This document shows, piece by piece, positions 1-8,718 of a stretch of 64,000 nucleotides of DNA. The notes beneath the pieces were generated by a model. That model saw nothing but the letters and a program-made list of their open reading frames with translations, did no database searches and had not been told where the DNA came from. Source of the DNA: Erythrobacteraceae bacterium (GTDB taxonomy: Bacteria > Pseudomonadota > Alphaproteobacteria > Sphingomonadales > Sphingomonadaceae); NCBI GenBank assembly GCA_027486035.1, contig JAIXPX010000033.1, positions 224,265-288,264 of the forward strand, written 5' to 3'. Each line of letters opens with the position of its first letter. Within the stretch, counting starts at the first letter, position 1. The translations under genes and the position numbers were made by a program.

Positions 1-357
1 GGGCAGGCTGTCGGGGCCGACCGGCTTGAACAATCCGTTGTTTCTGAGGTTGGCGGTGATGACGCGCGAAATCTCGCGGCCGAGCGCCCCCGTCCCCGCC
101 TCGTTGGCCGGGGTCGGCTTGTTGGCATCGGTGGCAAAGGCGGGGATGGCAATGCCGATATCCGACCAGGCGCTCTCGTCGGTGACGGTGCCGCGCAGCG
201 GACCATCATCCTCGCCTTCGACCGGCACGCTTTCGACCTGCTGGTCCTGCGGGATCGGCGCGCCGAGATCCTGCGCGGCAAGCGGCGTGCCGAGGAAGGG
301 GGCGAGGAGCGGGACGAGCAGCGCGGCACCGGCGAGCGGGAACGAGGTCTTGGTCAT
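1..357 (-). CDS. tolB: Tol-Pal system protein TolB, N-terminal part (cut by window edge)
   Basis: Reading the minus strand from the ATG at 357 gives 119 codons running off the window. The product opens with a Sec signal peptide (hydrophobic segment about residues 8-27, Ala-Gln at the probable cleavage site), an acidic linker, and then the start of the TolB N-terminal domain (GIAIPAF near residue 68, then a conserved-looking VITANLRNNGLF). TolB is the periplasmic beta-propeller of the Tol-Pal envelope complex that contacts TolA and Pal. It starts one base after the tolA stop, so it is translationally linked to tolA. The beta-propeller and any downstream pal gene lie outside the window. Confidence 0.9.
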   Translation of the reverse strand, partial: MTKTSFPLAGAALLVPLLAPFLGTPLAAQDLGAPIPQDQQVESVPVEGEDDGPLRGTVTDESAWSDIGIAIPAFATDANKPTPANEAGTGALGREISRVITANLRNNGLFKPVGPDSLP

Positions 358-358
358 G

Positions 359-1126
359 TCACAGCCTTCGGTCGAACTGCCATTCGAGATCGTCCCAGCG
401 GGTATAGAACTGTTCGGGCAGGTTGGAGAAGTCGGCAAGCTGCACCGCGCGGATCGCGCGCTCGCAATGCAGCGAGGCTTGCGGACGGTTGCTTTGGGTG
501 ATGCTCTCGGGCTTGGTCCGGCAGGTCGGACGCCCCTTGAGCGAGCCATCGGGATTCAGCTTCCAGCTCACCACCGAAACCAGCAACTCGGCCTCGACCC
601 CGCTGGGAGCGGTCCAGTTGCGCTTGATCTGGCGCGAGATCGCCGAGCGCAGGTCTGCTTCCTCTTTCGCGCCGAAGGTTGCAGCCGGCGCGCGGGTTTC
701 CTGCGTTGTCGCCGAGGAGCCTTTGCCGTCGAGGAAATCCTCGCCGACGCGGCTGCCCCCGCCGGCCTTGCTCGCCGGCTTGGGCTGGTTGGCGCCGGTC
801 TGGCCGGGTGCCTGACGGTCCGGACGGCTGCGATCGCGCGCCGGCTGGCTCGCCGCGGTGCGCGGGTCAGGCTTGACCGGCTCTGGCGCAGGCGCAGCCT
901 CGGGGGCAAGCGTCGGCGCCACCGAGGCACGGCTTTCGGACACCGGATCGGGCGAAGCGTTCTCGAGGCCGACATCGGCCGCAAGGCTGACGGTCATGCG
1001 TTCCGGGAAGACCGCGACCTCGCTGCGCACCGCCTGCATCAGCAGCACGGCGACCAGCGCGCCGTGCAGCACGACTGCTGCGGCCAGACCGAGTTTTTCG
1101 TCGCTGCGGAGCCTCATTCCATCCAT
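359..1126 (-). CDS. tolA: TolA-like energy-transducing protein
   Basis: About 255 residues: one N-terminal transmembrane helix (LGLAAAVVLHGALVAVLLM), a long Pro/Ala/Glu/Lys-rich periplasmic spacer, and a C-terminal TonB/TolA-like domain from about residue 155. TolA links the TolQR proton motor in the inner membrane to TolB/Pal at the outer membrane. It lies between tolR and tolB. The start is uncertain: ATGs at 1162 (overlapping tolR), 1126 and 1117 are all in frame. I prefer 1126 or 1117 because the transmembrane segment then follows a short basic N-terminus. The spacer is low complexity, so the identity rests on architecture and position. Confidence 0.88.
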   Translation of the reverse strand: MDGMRLRSDEKLGLAAAVVLHGALVAVLLMQAVRSEVAVFPERMTVSLAADVGLENASPDPVSESRASVAPTLAPEAAPAPEPVKPDPRTAASQPARDRSRPDRQAPGQTGANQPKPASKAGGGSRVGEDFLDGKGSSATTQETRAPAATFGAKEEADLRSAISRQIKRNWTAPSGVEAELLVSVVSWKLNPDGSLKGRPTCRTKPESITQSNRPQASLHCERAIRAVQLADFSNLPEQFYTRWDDLEWQFDRRL

Positions 1127-1139
1127 CACCACAACCCGA

Positions 1140-1585
<446 letters not shown>

Positions 1586-1589
<4 letters not shown>

Positions 1590-2293
1590 GCGCGGTCCAG
1601 CTCGCGGCTGAGGCCCATGTGGAGCTTGTCGGCGAACCGCTGGAGGGTCGCCTCGAAGCGGTCCACCGCGCCGCCGAAGCGATTATAGGCGATCACCGCG
1701 GGGATGGCGGCGAACAGACCGATCGCGGTCGCGAACAGCGCCTCGGCGATGCCGGGGGCAACGACCGCCAGCGACGCGCTCTGCTGCGCACCGATCTGGA
1801 AAAAGGACTTCATGATCCCCCACACCGTGCCGAACAGGCCGACGAAGGGCGCGACGGAACCGACTGTGGCGAGGAAATTGAGGCGGGCCGAAAGCTGGTC
1901 CGCCTCCTCGGCAATCTGGCTGTCCATGGCGGCGGCGATGCGCTGACGGGTTGCATCCCGGTCAACCGGCTGCTTGGCGGTGGATTTGCGCCACTCGTCG
2001 AGCCCGGCTGCGGCGACCCGCGCAGCGGGCACATCCTTCCTGGCCTGCTTGGTGAGCTGCCCGTCGCGGTCGCCCTGCACCCAAAACTCGTCTTCATAGT
2101 CCCGGGACCTCTTGTGCATCGCGCCGATCCGCAGGGAGAAGGAGACGATGATCGTCCACACCCAGATACTGGCGAGGATCAGACCGAGCATAACCGCCTG
2201 GACGATGATGTCGGCCTGGATAAACAGGTCCAGCGGGTCGAGCCGGGCCGGGGCAGTGTTTGCAGCGGCGGCGCTGAGCAGGGCAAGCGTCAC
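1586..2293 (-). CDS. tolQ: Tol-Pal protein TolQ (MotA/TolQ/ExbB proton channel)
   Basis: 235 residues with three membrane segments: about 25-50, then [17 protein letters not shown] near 145-160, and the [18 protein letters not shown] helix near 180-200. The last two are the classic MotA/TolQ/ExbB proton-channel signature. A cytoplasmic loop links helices one and two. It acts in the inner membrane with TolR to energise TolA during cell constriction and to keep the outer membrane intact. It sits between ybgC (18-base gap) and tolR (four-base overlap), in the usual Tol operon order. Confidence 0.96.
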
Positions 2294-2311
2294 GGGATCA
2301 CATATCCTTGA

Positions 2312-2767
2312 TCAAGAAGATTGGGCATTCATGAAGGTCTGGAAAGCGTCCCGCCATACGGCGGGCTGACGGCGCGGGCGGCCATCGAGGGTGATGAAGC
2401 CGACCCTGAGGTGACCCTCGCATAGCGCCTCCTCGCCGCGCCATGCGATCTGGTGCATACGGCAGGAGGCCGCACCCAGTTCGGTGCAACGCGTCTCGAT
2501 CACCACATCATCGTCGAGCCTCGCGGGCCGCAGGTATCTGAGGTTGACCTCAGAGAGCGCGTAAGCCCCCTCCCCGCTCTCGATCGCGGCGCGCTGGTCG
2601 ATGCCGAGCAGGCGCAGGAGATCCGAACGCGCGCGCTCGAACCAGCGCAGGTAATTGGCGTGATAGGTAATGCCCGAGAGGTCTGTGTCCTCGTAATAGA
2701 CGCGCACCGCATAAAGGTGCCGCGCACCATGGAGCACGCCGCCGGGGGGAGTGGGAGAGACCATCAT
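2312..2767 (-). CDS. ybgC: YbgC/FadM-type acyl-CoA thioesterase of the Tol operon
   Basis: 151 residues, hotdog fold. The YYEDTDLSGITYHANYLRW segment near residue 25 carries the family's catalytic aspartate in the Y-x-D-T-D context. The family hydrolyses short- or long-chain acyl-CoA thioesters, and in many proteobacteria the gene heads the tol-pal operon, as here. Two adjacent ATGs (2767 and 2764) could start translation. The upstream 190 bases probably hold the promoter of the Tol operon, though no clear -35/-10 pair stood out. Confidence 0.93.
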   Translation of the reverse strand: MMVSPTPPGGVLHGARHLYAVRVYYEDTDLSGITYHANYLRWFERARSDLLRLLGIDQRAAIESGEGAYALSEVNLRYLRPARLDDDVVIETRCTELGAASCRMHQIAWRGEEALCEGHLRVGFITLDGRPRRQPAVWRDAFQTFMNAQSS

Positions 2768-2958
2768 GCGCCACCTAGCCTAGCGGAGAATCCCTGCAAA
2801 GGCCGCTGTGTGGCTTTTGTGGATGAACCGCCGCCGAACGGGTCCGGGCGCAGGTCCGGTCGCCAGACGCCTCAGCGCCGCGCGATCTATCGGTCGCAAA
2901 GCGACCGCAAGCGCGAACGCGCGCCCGCAGCGACGCGGCCTTCAGGACGTGTGAGCGA

Positions 2959-2986
2959 GGAAAATGCAGCCCTGAGGGGCTGCATT
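2959..2986 (-). terminator. Intrinsic terminator of the histidine/hinT operon
   Basis: A perfect 10-bp stem (AATGCAGCCC at 2963-2972 with GGGCTGCATT at 2977-2986) encloses a 4-base loop. On the minus strand it is followed by a short T run (TTTTCC). The stem overlaps the hinT stop codon at 2985-2987, so the terminator begins inside the last codon of the operon. Confidence 0.85.
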
Positions 2987-3362
2987 ACACCGAAATCATA
3001 CGCCCCAAGGGCTGGCCGCCGAAGATGTGGACATGGAGGTGCGGCACTTCCTGCCCGCCGTGCTGGCCGATATTGGCGAGAAGGCGGTAGCCCGGCTCGA
3101 CCAGGCCCTTCATCCGCGCCACTTCGCCCACGGCCCGCACGAAGCCCCCGATTTCGGCATCGCTCGCTTTGGCCGAGAAATCGTCCCAGCTGACATAGCG
3201 CCCCTTGGGGATGACCAGCGTGTGCACCTCGGCCTGCGGGTTGATGTCCTCGAAGGCGAACCCCCACTCGTCCTCGTAGACCTTGCGCGAGGGGGTCTCC
3301 CCGCGCAGGATCCGCGCGAAGATGTTGGCGTCGTCATAAGGGATGGTCGGGTCGATCGGCAT
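2985..3362 (-). CDS. hinT: HIT-family nucleotide hydrolase (HinT-like)
   Basis: 125 residues with the histidine triad H108-x-H110-x-H112 (VPHLHVHIFGG) near the C-terminus and the N-terminal IFARILRGE segment of HinT/PKCI proteins. Family members hydrolyse purine nucleoside phosphoramidates and aminoacyl-adenylates. Its ATG overlaps the hisE stop by one base (TAATG), so it is the last gene of the his operon. A hinT-type gene after hisE is common in alphaproteobacteria. Confidence 0.93.
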   Translation of the reverse strand: MPIDPTIPYDDANIFARILRGETPSRKVYEDEWGFAFEDINPQAEVHTLVIPKGRYVSWDDFSAKASDAEIGGFVRAVGEVARMKGLVEPGYRLLANIGQHGGQEVPHLHVHIFGGQPLGRMISV

Positions 3363-3676
3363 TATTCGCTCCGGCTGGCTTTTTCAGCGAGGCCTGACAG
3401 CCCCTCGCGGCGGTCGAGTTCGGCGAGCACTTTGTTCAGCGCCACGCCCTTCTCGGCAAGCAGCACCATCAGGTGAAACAGCACGTCCGCCGCCTCCCCG
3501 ACAAGCTCGGCCTCGTCACCCGCGAGCGCGGCGATAACCGCCTCGGTCGCTTCCTCGCCGAGCTTCTGGGCGATTTTCTTCAGGCCCTTGGCGTGGAGCT
3601 TGGCCACATAGCTCGCCTCGGGCGAGGCGGTGAGGCGCTGGGCTATCGTGGCTTCGAGGCGGGTCAGAATGTCCAT
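3362..3676 (-). CDS. hisE: Phosphoribosyl-ATP pyrophosphohydrolase
   Basis: 104 residues, an all-alpha MazG-like fold. The helical core has the family's acidic metal-binding pattern ([13 protein letters not shown] followed by [17 protein letters not shown]). It hydrolyses PR-ATP to PR-AMP, step two of histidine synthesis, as a stand-alone enzyme with no HisI fusion. I chose the ATG at 3676 because AAGGAA lies about five bases ahead. An upstream ATG at 3694 overlapping hisF by four bases would add six residues. Confidence 0.95.
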   Translation of the reverse strand: MDILTRLEATIAQRLTASPEASYVAKLHAKGLKKIAQKLGEEATEAVIAALAGDEAELVGEAADVLFHLMVLLAEKGVALNKVLAELDRREGLSGLAEKASRSE

Positions 3677-3690
3677 GCCGTTCCTTTCGG

Positions 3691-4455
3691 TCAAACCCCG
3701 CGCGCGGGCAAGCCTGCCGCCCGAAGCGCCGCGTGCGCCTCGGCGATGGTGTGGTGGCCGAAGTGGAAGATGCTCGCGGCGAGCACCGCGCTGGCGTGGC
3801 CTTTCGTCACCCCTTCGACGAGATGCTCGAGGCTCCCCACCCCGCCGCTGGCGATCACCGGCACGCTGACGCTGTCCGCAATCTCGCGGGTGAGATCGAG
3901 GTCATATCCCCTTTGCGTCCCGTCCCCGTCCATCGAGGTGACGAGGAGTTCGCCCGCGCCAAGCCCCGCGACCAGCCGCGCATATTCGAGCGCATCGATC
4001 CCTGTGGGCTTCCTCCCGCCATGGGTGAAAATCTCCCAGTTGCCGCGCGGGGTGCGGCGCGCATCGACACTGGCGACGACGCACTGGCTGCCGAAGCGTT
4101 CGGCGATCTCGCCCACCAGTTCGGGCCGGGCGACAGCGGCGGAGTTGACCGCGACCTTGTCCGCCCCTGCCAGCAAAAGCGCGCGCGCATCCTCGGCGCT
4201 GCGCACCCCGCCGCCGACGGTCAATGGCATGAAGCACACCTCCGCCGTGCGCCGCACCATGTCGAGCAGCGTCCCGCGCCCTTCGTGGCTGGCGGAAATG
4301 TCGAGGAAGCACAACTCGTCCGCCCCCGCCGCGTCATAGGCGCGCGCCTGCTCGACGGGATCGCCCGCGTCCTTGAGGTCGACGAAATTCACGCCCTTGA
4401 CCACACGGCCATCGGCGACATCGAGGCAGGGTATGACGCGGATACGGACGCTCAT
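3691..4455 (-). CDS. hisF: Imidazole glycerol phosphate synthase, cyclase subunit
   Basis: 254 residues, a TIM barrel opening with [22 protein letters not shown], where the aspartate after CL is catalytic. The second catalytic aspartate lies in [16 protein letters not shown]. Phosphate-binding VGGGVRS and [11 protein letters not shown] loops are present. With HisH it makes IGP and AICAR from PRFAR using glutamine-derived ammonia. It overlaps hisA by four bases upstream and leads directly into hisE. Confidence 0.98.
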   Translation of the reverse strand: MSVRIRVIPCLDVADGRVVKGVNFVDLKDAGDPVEQARAYDAAGADELCFLDISASHEGRGTLLDMVRRTAEVCFMPLTVGGGVRSAEDARALLLAGADKVAVNSAAVARPELVGEIAERFGSQCVVASVDARRTPRGNWEIFTHGGRKPTGIDALEYARLVAGLGAGELLVTSMDGDGTQRGYDLDLTREIADSVSVPVIASGGVGSLEHLVEGVTKGHASAVLAASIFHFGHHTIAEAHAALRAAGLPARGV

Positions 4456-5195
4456 GCCACCCCGCCTTCCGCTCTTTGGCCCATCGCGATCGCTGCTGCG
4501 AGGTCCAGCCGCCCTTCATAGAGCGCGCGGCCGGTGATCACGCCTTCGATCCCCTCATGCGCGTGGAGCGAGAGGATGTGGATGTCGTCCAGCCCCTTGA
4601 CCCCGCCGCTGGCGATCACCGGAATGTCCACGCGGCGCGCGAGGTCCACCGTGGCTTCGATGTTCACGCCCTTCAGCAGCCCATCGCGGCCAATGTCAGT
4701 GAACAGCAGGCTTGCGACGCCCGCGTCCTCGAAGCGGCGGGCGAGATCGGTGACAGGGACGTCGGAGACTTCCGCCCAGCCCTCGGTCGCGACCATCCCG
4801 TCCTTGGCATCAACCGCGACGACGATGCCGCCTTCCCACTCGCGGGCCATGTCCTTGACGAATTCGGGGTTCTTCAAGGCCGCCGAGCCCATCACCACCC
4901 GCGCCACGCCGAGGTTGAACCAGCCCTCCACGGCCTTCGCATCGCGGATGCCGCCGCCGAGCTGCACATAGCCCGGGAAGGCCTTGACGATCGCCTCCAC
5001 GGCCTCGCGATTGCGGCTTTCGCCTGCGAAGCTGCCGTCGAGATCGACCACATGAAGATGCCCCGCGCCCGCCTCGGCAAAGATCATCGCCTGTGCGGCG
5101 GGATCATCGCCGTAGATCGTGGCGCGCTCCATGTCGCCTTCCGCGAGGCGCACGACCTGGCCACCCTTCAGATCGATGGCGGGGAAGATTATCAT
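4452..5195 (-). CDS. hisA: Phosphoribosylformimino-5-aminoimidazole carboxamide ribotide isomerase
   Basis: 247 residues, a TIM barrel paralogous to HisF. The N-terminal [15 protein letters not shown] holds the catalytic aspartate, and a second acidic site sits in [14 protein letters not shown] near residue 167-180. It isomerises ProFAR to PRFAR. The ATG at 5195 is preceded by GGGGAGGAT, an ideal ribosome binding site. That sequence is the outer end of the intergenic repeat arm at 5199-5259, so translation of hisA appears to use a repeat-derived signal. Confidence 0.98.
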   Translation of the reverse strand: MIIFPAIDLKGGQVVRLAEGDMERATIYGDDPAAQAMIFAEAGAGHLHVVDLDGSFAGESRNREAVEAIVKAFPGYVQLGGGIRDAKAVEGWFNLGVARVVMGSAALKNPEFVKDMAREWEGGIVVAVDAKDGMVATEGWAEVSDVPVTDLARRFEDAGVASLLFTDIGRDGLLKGVNIEATVDLARRVDIPVIASGGVKGLDDIHILSLHAHEGIEGVITGRALYEGRLDLAAAIAMGQRAEGGVA

Positions 5196-5198
5196 GGC

Positions 5199-5345
5199 AT
5201 CCTCCCCGGCATGGGGAGGGGGACCGCGACGCGCAGCGGCGGGGTGGAGGGGCGAGCGGCGCTGCCCCGATAGGCAAGGTTTCGGATCGCGGTGGACCGC
5301 CCCTCCACCACCTTCGGTGGTTCCCCTCCCCTGAAGGGGAGGATT
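5199..5345. repeat. Paired inverted-arm repeat element without internal gene (type 1)
   Basis: Left arm 5199-5259 (ATCCTCCCC, a small hairpin, GGGGAGGGGGACC, a second GC hairpin, then GGTGGAGGGGCGAGCGG). Right arm 5297-5345 is an inverted copy ending GGGGAGGATT. Only about 37 bases separate them. The same arm sequence, in the same inverted arrangement, flanks the DUF559 gene at 43884-44356. Here the unit fills the hisH-hisA junction exactly: it begins two bases after the hisH stop (5347-5349) and ends three bases before the hisA start. Each arm can form two stem-loops, and the whole unit can fold into one long hairpin. Confidence 0.88.
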
Positions 5346-5346
5346 G

Positions 5347-5973
5347 TCACGGATACCATGCCAGAAACCTCTCTAACGTCGCCAGCCCGTAGGCCTGGCT
5401 CTTTTCCGGATGGAACTGCACGCCAAGGATGTTGTCGCGCGCCACCGCGGCGACCAACCCCTCGCCGTGGTCGGTCATCGCCGCGACATGGTGCGGGTTG
5501 TCGGCGGCGAAGTGGTAGGAATGGAGGAAATAGGCCTCGCCCCCTTCGATCACCGCGTGGTCCTTGGCATGCGGGAGCATGGCGACATCGTTCCAGCCCA
5601 TGTGCGGCACCTTGATGGCGGGGTCCGAGGGCTCGATCCGCCGCACCTCGCCGGGCACCCAGCCAAGACCCGCAGTCCCCCCATGTTCAAGGCCCCTGTC
5701 GGCCAGCAATTGCATTCCCACGCAGATGCCGAGGAAGGGCGCGCCCCCCACATGGACGCGCTCGGCCATCGCCTCGACCATGCCGGGGACGGCCCTGAGG
5801 CCATCCGCGCAGGCGCGGAAGGCGCCGACGCCGGGCAGCACGATCCGGTCCGCGGCGCGCACCACATAGGGGTCAGCGGTGACGGTAACCTCGGCGCCTG
5901 CCGCCTTCAGCGCGTTGTGAACCGAATGCAGATTGCCCGCGCCGTAATCGACGAGAGCGATGACCTCAGCCAC
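5347..5973 (-). CDS. hisH: Imidazole glycerol phosphate synthase, glutamine amidotransferase subunit
   Basis: 208 residues, a class I glutamine amidotransferase. It opens VIALVDYGAGNLHSV. The nucleophile cysteine is in FLGICVGMQLL, and the histidine and glutamate of the triad are in GVQFHPEKSQ near the C-terminus. It supplies ammonia to HisF. I chose a GTG start at 5973, which overlaps the preceding yciI-like stop by eight bases and places the usual family N-terminus at residue 3. An ATG at 6000 would add nine untypical residues. The gene is followed immediately by the repeat element before hisA. Confidence 0.96.
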   Translation of the reverse strand: MAEVIALVDYGAGNLHSVHNALKAAGAEVTVTADPYVVRAADRIVLPGVGAFRACADGLRAVPGMVEAMAERVHVGGAPFLGICVGMQLLADRGLEHGGTAGLGWVPGEVRRIEPSDPAIKVPHMGWNDVAMLPHAKDHAVIEGGEAYFLHSYHFAADNPHHVAAMTDHGEGLVAAVARDNILGVQFHPEKSQAYGLATLERFLAWYP

Positions 5974-6262
5974 CGAACGCCTCCAGCCCCGGGAAGGCAT
6001 AGCGCGGGATCCATTCGGTGATCGTCAGATCGGCCAGCCCTTCGGTGATGAAGGGATCGCTTGCGAGCAGCGCTTCCGCCTCGGCGCGGCTGGCCGTCTT
6101 CACGAAGATCAGCCCCCCGTCACGCGGCTCGCGCGGGCCCCAGGCGATGAAGTGCCCCGCCGCGTGTCCGGCCTTCAGCCAGGCGAGGTGCGCCTCCAGC
6201 ACCGCGTCGATCCGCGCGATCGGCACGGTGTAGGTGAGCGAGGCAATGAAGATGCTAGCCAC
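5966..6262 (-). CDS. YciI-family protein
   Basis: 98 residues of the YCII-related ferredoxin-like fold: a [19 protein letters not shown] segment (usual His and Gly positions) and the [24 protein letters not shown] region typical of the family. YciI-like proteins are small dimeric alpha/beta proteins. Some act as dehydrochlorinases or muconolactone-like isomerases, but most have no assigned role. It is wedged in the his operon, overlapping hisB by eight bases upstream and hisH downstream, so it must be co-translated with histidine enzymes. A histidine role is possible but unproven. Confidence 0.85.
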   Translation of the reverse strand: MASIFIASLTYTVPIARIDAVLEAHLAWLKAGHAAGHFIAWGPREPRDGGLIFVKTASRAEAEALLASDPFITEGLADLTITEWIPRYAFPGLEAFGG

Positions 6263-6863
6263 CCAATTGCCCCTTGGTGCTGGGGATGGCCGCGCCCTTT
6301 CTCGGATCGCGTTCCACCGCCTGCCGCATCGCCCTCGCGAAGCCCTTGTAGAGGCTCTCGCAGATGTGGTGGTTGTTGGTGCCGTAGATCAGCTCCATGT
6401 GGAGCGTGATGCCCGCCGCCTGCGAAACCGAATGGAACCAGTGCTCGATCAGCTCGGTGTCCCATTCGCCGAGGCGCTCCTGGGTGAACTTCGCCTTCCA
6501 CACGAGGTAGGGCCGGCCGGAAATGTCGAGCGCGACGCGGCTCAGCGTCTCGTCCATTGGCGAGTACGCCGCACCGTAACGCCCGATCCCGGCCTTGTCG
6601 CCGAGCGCCTGCGCGATCGCCTGCCCCAGCGCGATCGCCGAATCCTCGGTGGTGTGGTGCTGGTCGACGTGGAGGTCACCCTCGACCTTCATCGTCACGT
6701 CGATGAGCGAATGGCGGCTGAACTGTTCGACCATGTGGTCGAGAAAGCCAATGCCGGTCGACACGTCATAGGCGCCGGTGCCGTCGAGATTGACGGCGAT
6801 GGCGATCTTCGTCTCGGTGGTGTTGCGCGCGACGGAGCCGGTGCGGGCGGGGATGCTGGCCAT
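6255..6863 (-). CDS. hisB: Imidazoleglycerol-phosphate dehydratase
   Basis: 202 residues; a monofunctional dehydratase with no N-terminal phosphatase. It contains the manganese-binding motifs [32 protein letters not shown] and, near the C-terminus, [19 protein letters not shown]. It converts IGP to imidazole-acetol phosphate. The start at 6863 gives the normal family N-terminus ([14 protein letters not shown]); a longer frame to 6980 has no family-like sequence. It is the first gene of the his operon, and its promoter should lie in the 128 bases shared with divergent sspB. Confidence 0.97.
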   Translation of the reverse strand: MASIPARTGSVARNTTETKIAIAVNLDGTGAYDVSTGIGFLDHMVEQFSRHSLIDVTMKVEGDLHVDQHHTTEDSAIALGQAIAQALGDKAGIGRYGAAYSPMDETLSRVALDISGRPYLVWKAKFTQERLGEWDTELIEHWFHSVSQAAGITLHMELIYGTNNHHICESLYKGFARAMRQAVERDPRKGAAIPSTKGQLGG

Positions 6864-6991
6864 GTCTTGGCCTATAGTCCGCTTGTCCGGCATGACAAGC
6901 GCGAGGCGCAAGGTCCGGGTCGTCGCAAAGCGTTGCCGCGCTTCGCCAAAGGTCTTGACCAAGCCCGCATGTGCGGCCACGATTCCCGGGT

Positions 6992-7471
6992 ATGACGAGC
7001 GAAACCCCCGACAGCCTGATCCCTTATGACGAGATCGTGCAGGAAGCCCTTAGGGCCGTCGTCGGGCGGGTGCTCGGCTCGATTGTCGGTGGCGGCGGCA
7101 CGCTTCCGGGCGCGCATCACTTCTATATCACCTTCAAGACCGGGGCGCCGGGCGTCTCCATTCCGCCGCACCTTCGCGAGCGGTTCCCGGACGAGATGAC
7201 GATCGTTCTCCAGAACAAGTTCTGGGATCTGGAAGTCGGCCCCCAGCTTTTCTCCGTGAGCCTCACCTTCAACCAGGTGCCCGCCAAGCTGACAATCCCG
7301 TTCGCCGCGATCACCGCCTTCGTCGATCCGGCGGTCGATTTCGGCCTCCAGTTCCAGGCCGCGGTCGAGGAACTCGAGCCCGAGGCGCACGAGGATGCAG
7401 AAAATGACGGGCCGGACGGCGATCCCGATGGCTCGAATGTCGTCAGCATCGACTTCGGACGCAAGAAATAG
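6992..7471 (+). CDS. sspB: SspB-like ClpXP adaptor
   Basis: 159 residues. An N-terminal beta-barrel domain (about 1-125) of the stringent starvation protein B family is followed by an acidic linker and a basic C-terminal tail ([10 protein letters not shown]) of the type SspB uses to dock on ClpX. The alphaproteobacterial form lacks close identity to E. coli SspB but keeps this layout. Family role: delivering ssrA-tagged proteins to ClpXP. The start at 6992 (MTSETPDS) is preferred over 6971. It is divergent from hisB and followed after six bases by an unknown gene. Confidence 0.88.
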   Translation: MTSETPDSLIPYDEIVQEALRAVVGRVLGSIVGGGGTLPGAHHFYITFKTGAPGVSIPPHLRERFPDEMTIVLQNKFWDLEVGPQLFSVSLTFNQVPAKLTIPFAAITAFVDPAVDFGLQFQAAVEELEPEAHEDAENDGPDGDPDGSNVVSIDFGRKK

Positions 7472-7477
7472 GCTCCT

Positions 7478-7888
7478 ATGGCCCGGGGCAAGCGCAAGAC
7501 GGGCAGCAAGGATGCAGGGGCCGCGCCGGATGATGCTGCCCTTCAGACGGGCGCAAAACCCGCACTGCCGCTTCCCAGCCCCGAAGCCTCGACCAATCTC
7601 GTTATCGCGGACATCGTGCTGCGCGCAGCTGGCGGAATGCTGCGCGAGCGGCTCGAGAAGGGCCTTATCGTCGGCCAGCACGGCGACACGACAGAGGCGC
7701 ATCGGCTGGTCGACAAGCGCGGTGTCGCGGCCAGCGCCATGCTGTGGGGCGCCAGTCGCCTCGCCCGCCGCTCGCCGCTCGGTCTTGCCGTGGTCGCGGG
7801 CGGACTTGCTGCAAAGGTGTTCTACGACCGGGGCAAGCGGCTGGGCTCCAAGGGCAAGGCATCGCAGCCTGGCGAGGACGAATCCTGA
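7478..7888 (+). CDS. Conserved-looking small protein of unknown function
   Basis: 136 residues, not assigned to a family by me. A basic N-terminus (MARGKRKTGSKD) and an acidic, proline-rich stretch lead into a helical core of about residues 40-120 that contains a weak hydrophobic segment (PLGLAVVAGGLAAKVF). The tail is charged. It lies six bases after sspB and 42 before gmk in the same direction, so it is probably co-transcribed with both. The hydrophobic stretch could be peripheral or a single membrane pass. Confidence 0.7.
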   Translation: MARGKRKTGSKDAGAAPDDAALQTGAKPALPLPSPEASTNLVIADIVLRAAGGMLRERLEKGLIVGQHGDTTEAHRLVDKRGVAASAMLWGASRLARRSPLGLAVVAGGLAAKVFYDRGKRLGSKGKASQPGEDES

Positions 7889-7930
7889 TCCACGCTTGAT
7901 TCGTGCGGCCCAAATGGTGCAACGGACGCC

Positions 7931-8596
7931 ATGGGCGACTCCACACAGCACACCTCCCCGGAGCAAGCGGACGACCAGCTTCACCGCCGGGGCCTGATGT
8001 TCATCCTGTCCTCGCCTTCGGGCGCAGGAAAGACAACGCTTTCGCGGATGCTGCTTGCCCGTGATCCCGAGATCAGGCTCTCGGTCTCGGCCACCACCCG
8101 CCCGCCGCGTCCCAACGAGGTCGACGGGGTGCATTACCACTTCGTCACCCCCGAACAGTTCGACCAGATGGTCGAAGAGGACGATTTCTACGAGTGGGCG
8201 CATGTCTTCGGCCACCGCTACGGCACGCCCAAGGGGCTGATCCGCGCCGGGCTGAAGCAGGGGCAGGACTTCCTGTTCGACATCGACTGGCAGGGCACCC
8301 AGCAGCTCTACCAGAAGGACCAGCAGGATGTGGTGCGCGTGTTCATCCTGCCGCCATCGATCGACGAGCTGTACCGCCGCCTCGAGGGTCGGGCCACCGA
8401 CAGCGCCGAGGTCATCGCCGCCCGCATGGAGCGTGCCCGCGCCGAGATCAGCCACTGGGACGGCTATGATTACGTCATCATCAACGACGATGTGGACGTC
8501 TGCTTTGAGAAAGTCCGCGCGATCCTCGAGGCCGAGCGCATGAAGCGCGCGCGCCAGACCGGGCTGATCCCCTTCGTGCGCGGGCTGATGGGCTAA
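7931..8596 (+). CDS. gmk: Guanylate kinase
   Basis: 221 residues. A P-loop S30-G31-A32-G33-K34-T35 follows FILSSPS, then the GMP-binding VSATTRPPRPNEVDGVHYHFV region and the DIDWQGTQQL lid segment. It phosphorylates GMP to GDP in nucleotide metabolism. The extra 20-residue polar N-terminus compared with E. coli Gmk suggests that a start nearer residue 23 (MFIL) is possible. The upstream genes face the same way. The 120 bases after it separate it from the M3 peptidase. Confidence 0.97.
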   Translation: MGDSTQHTSPEQADDQLHRRGLMFILSSPSGAGKTTLSRMLLARDPEIRLSVSATTRPPRPNEVDGVHYHFVTPEQFDQMVEEDDFYEWAHVFGHRYGTPKGLIRAGLKQGQDFLFDIDWQGTQQLYQKDQQDVVRVFILPPSIDELYRRLEGRATDSAEVIAARMERARAEISHWDGYDYVIINDDVDVCFEKVRAILEAERMKRARQTGLIPFVRGLMG

Positions 8597-8718
8597 CCCG
8601 TGTGATGGCCGGCACGAGTCAGCGCCTGTTCAAGCGCGCGTCGCCACACGCCTGCCCCTGATTGTAACGAGCGGACGAATTCCCGCCCGCTTTTGCCAAG
8701 CACAGAGAGAAGATGCTT

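Noticed and set aside
6872..8455. A 527-codon open frame on the minus strand opposite sspB, the small gene and gmk
   Set aside because: Composition is that of an antisense shadow in GC-rich DNA and spans three well-supported genes; no domain-like sequence.
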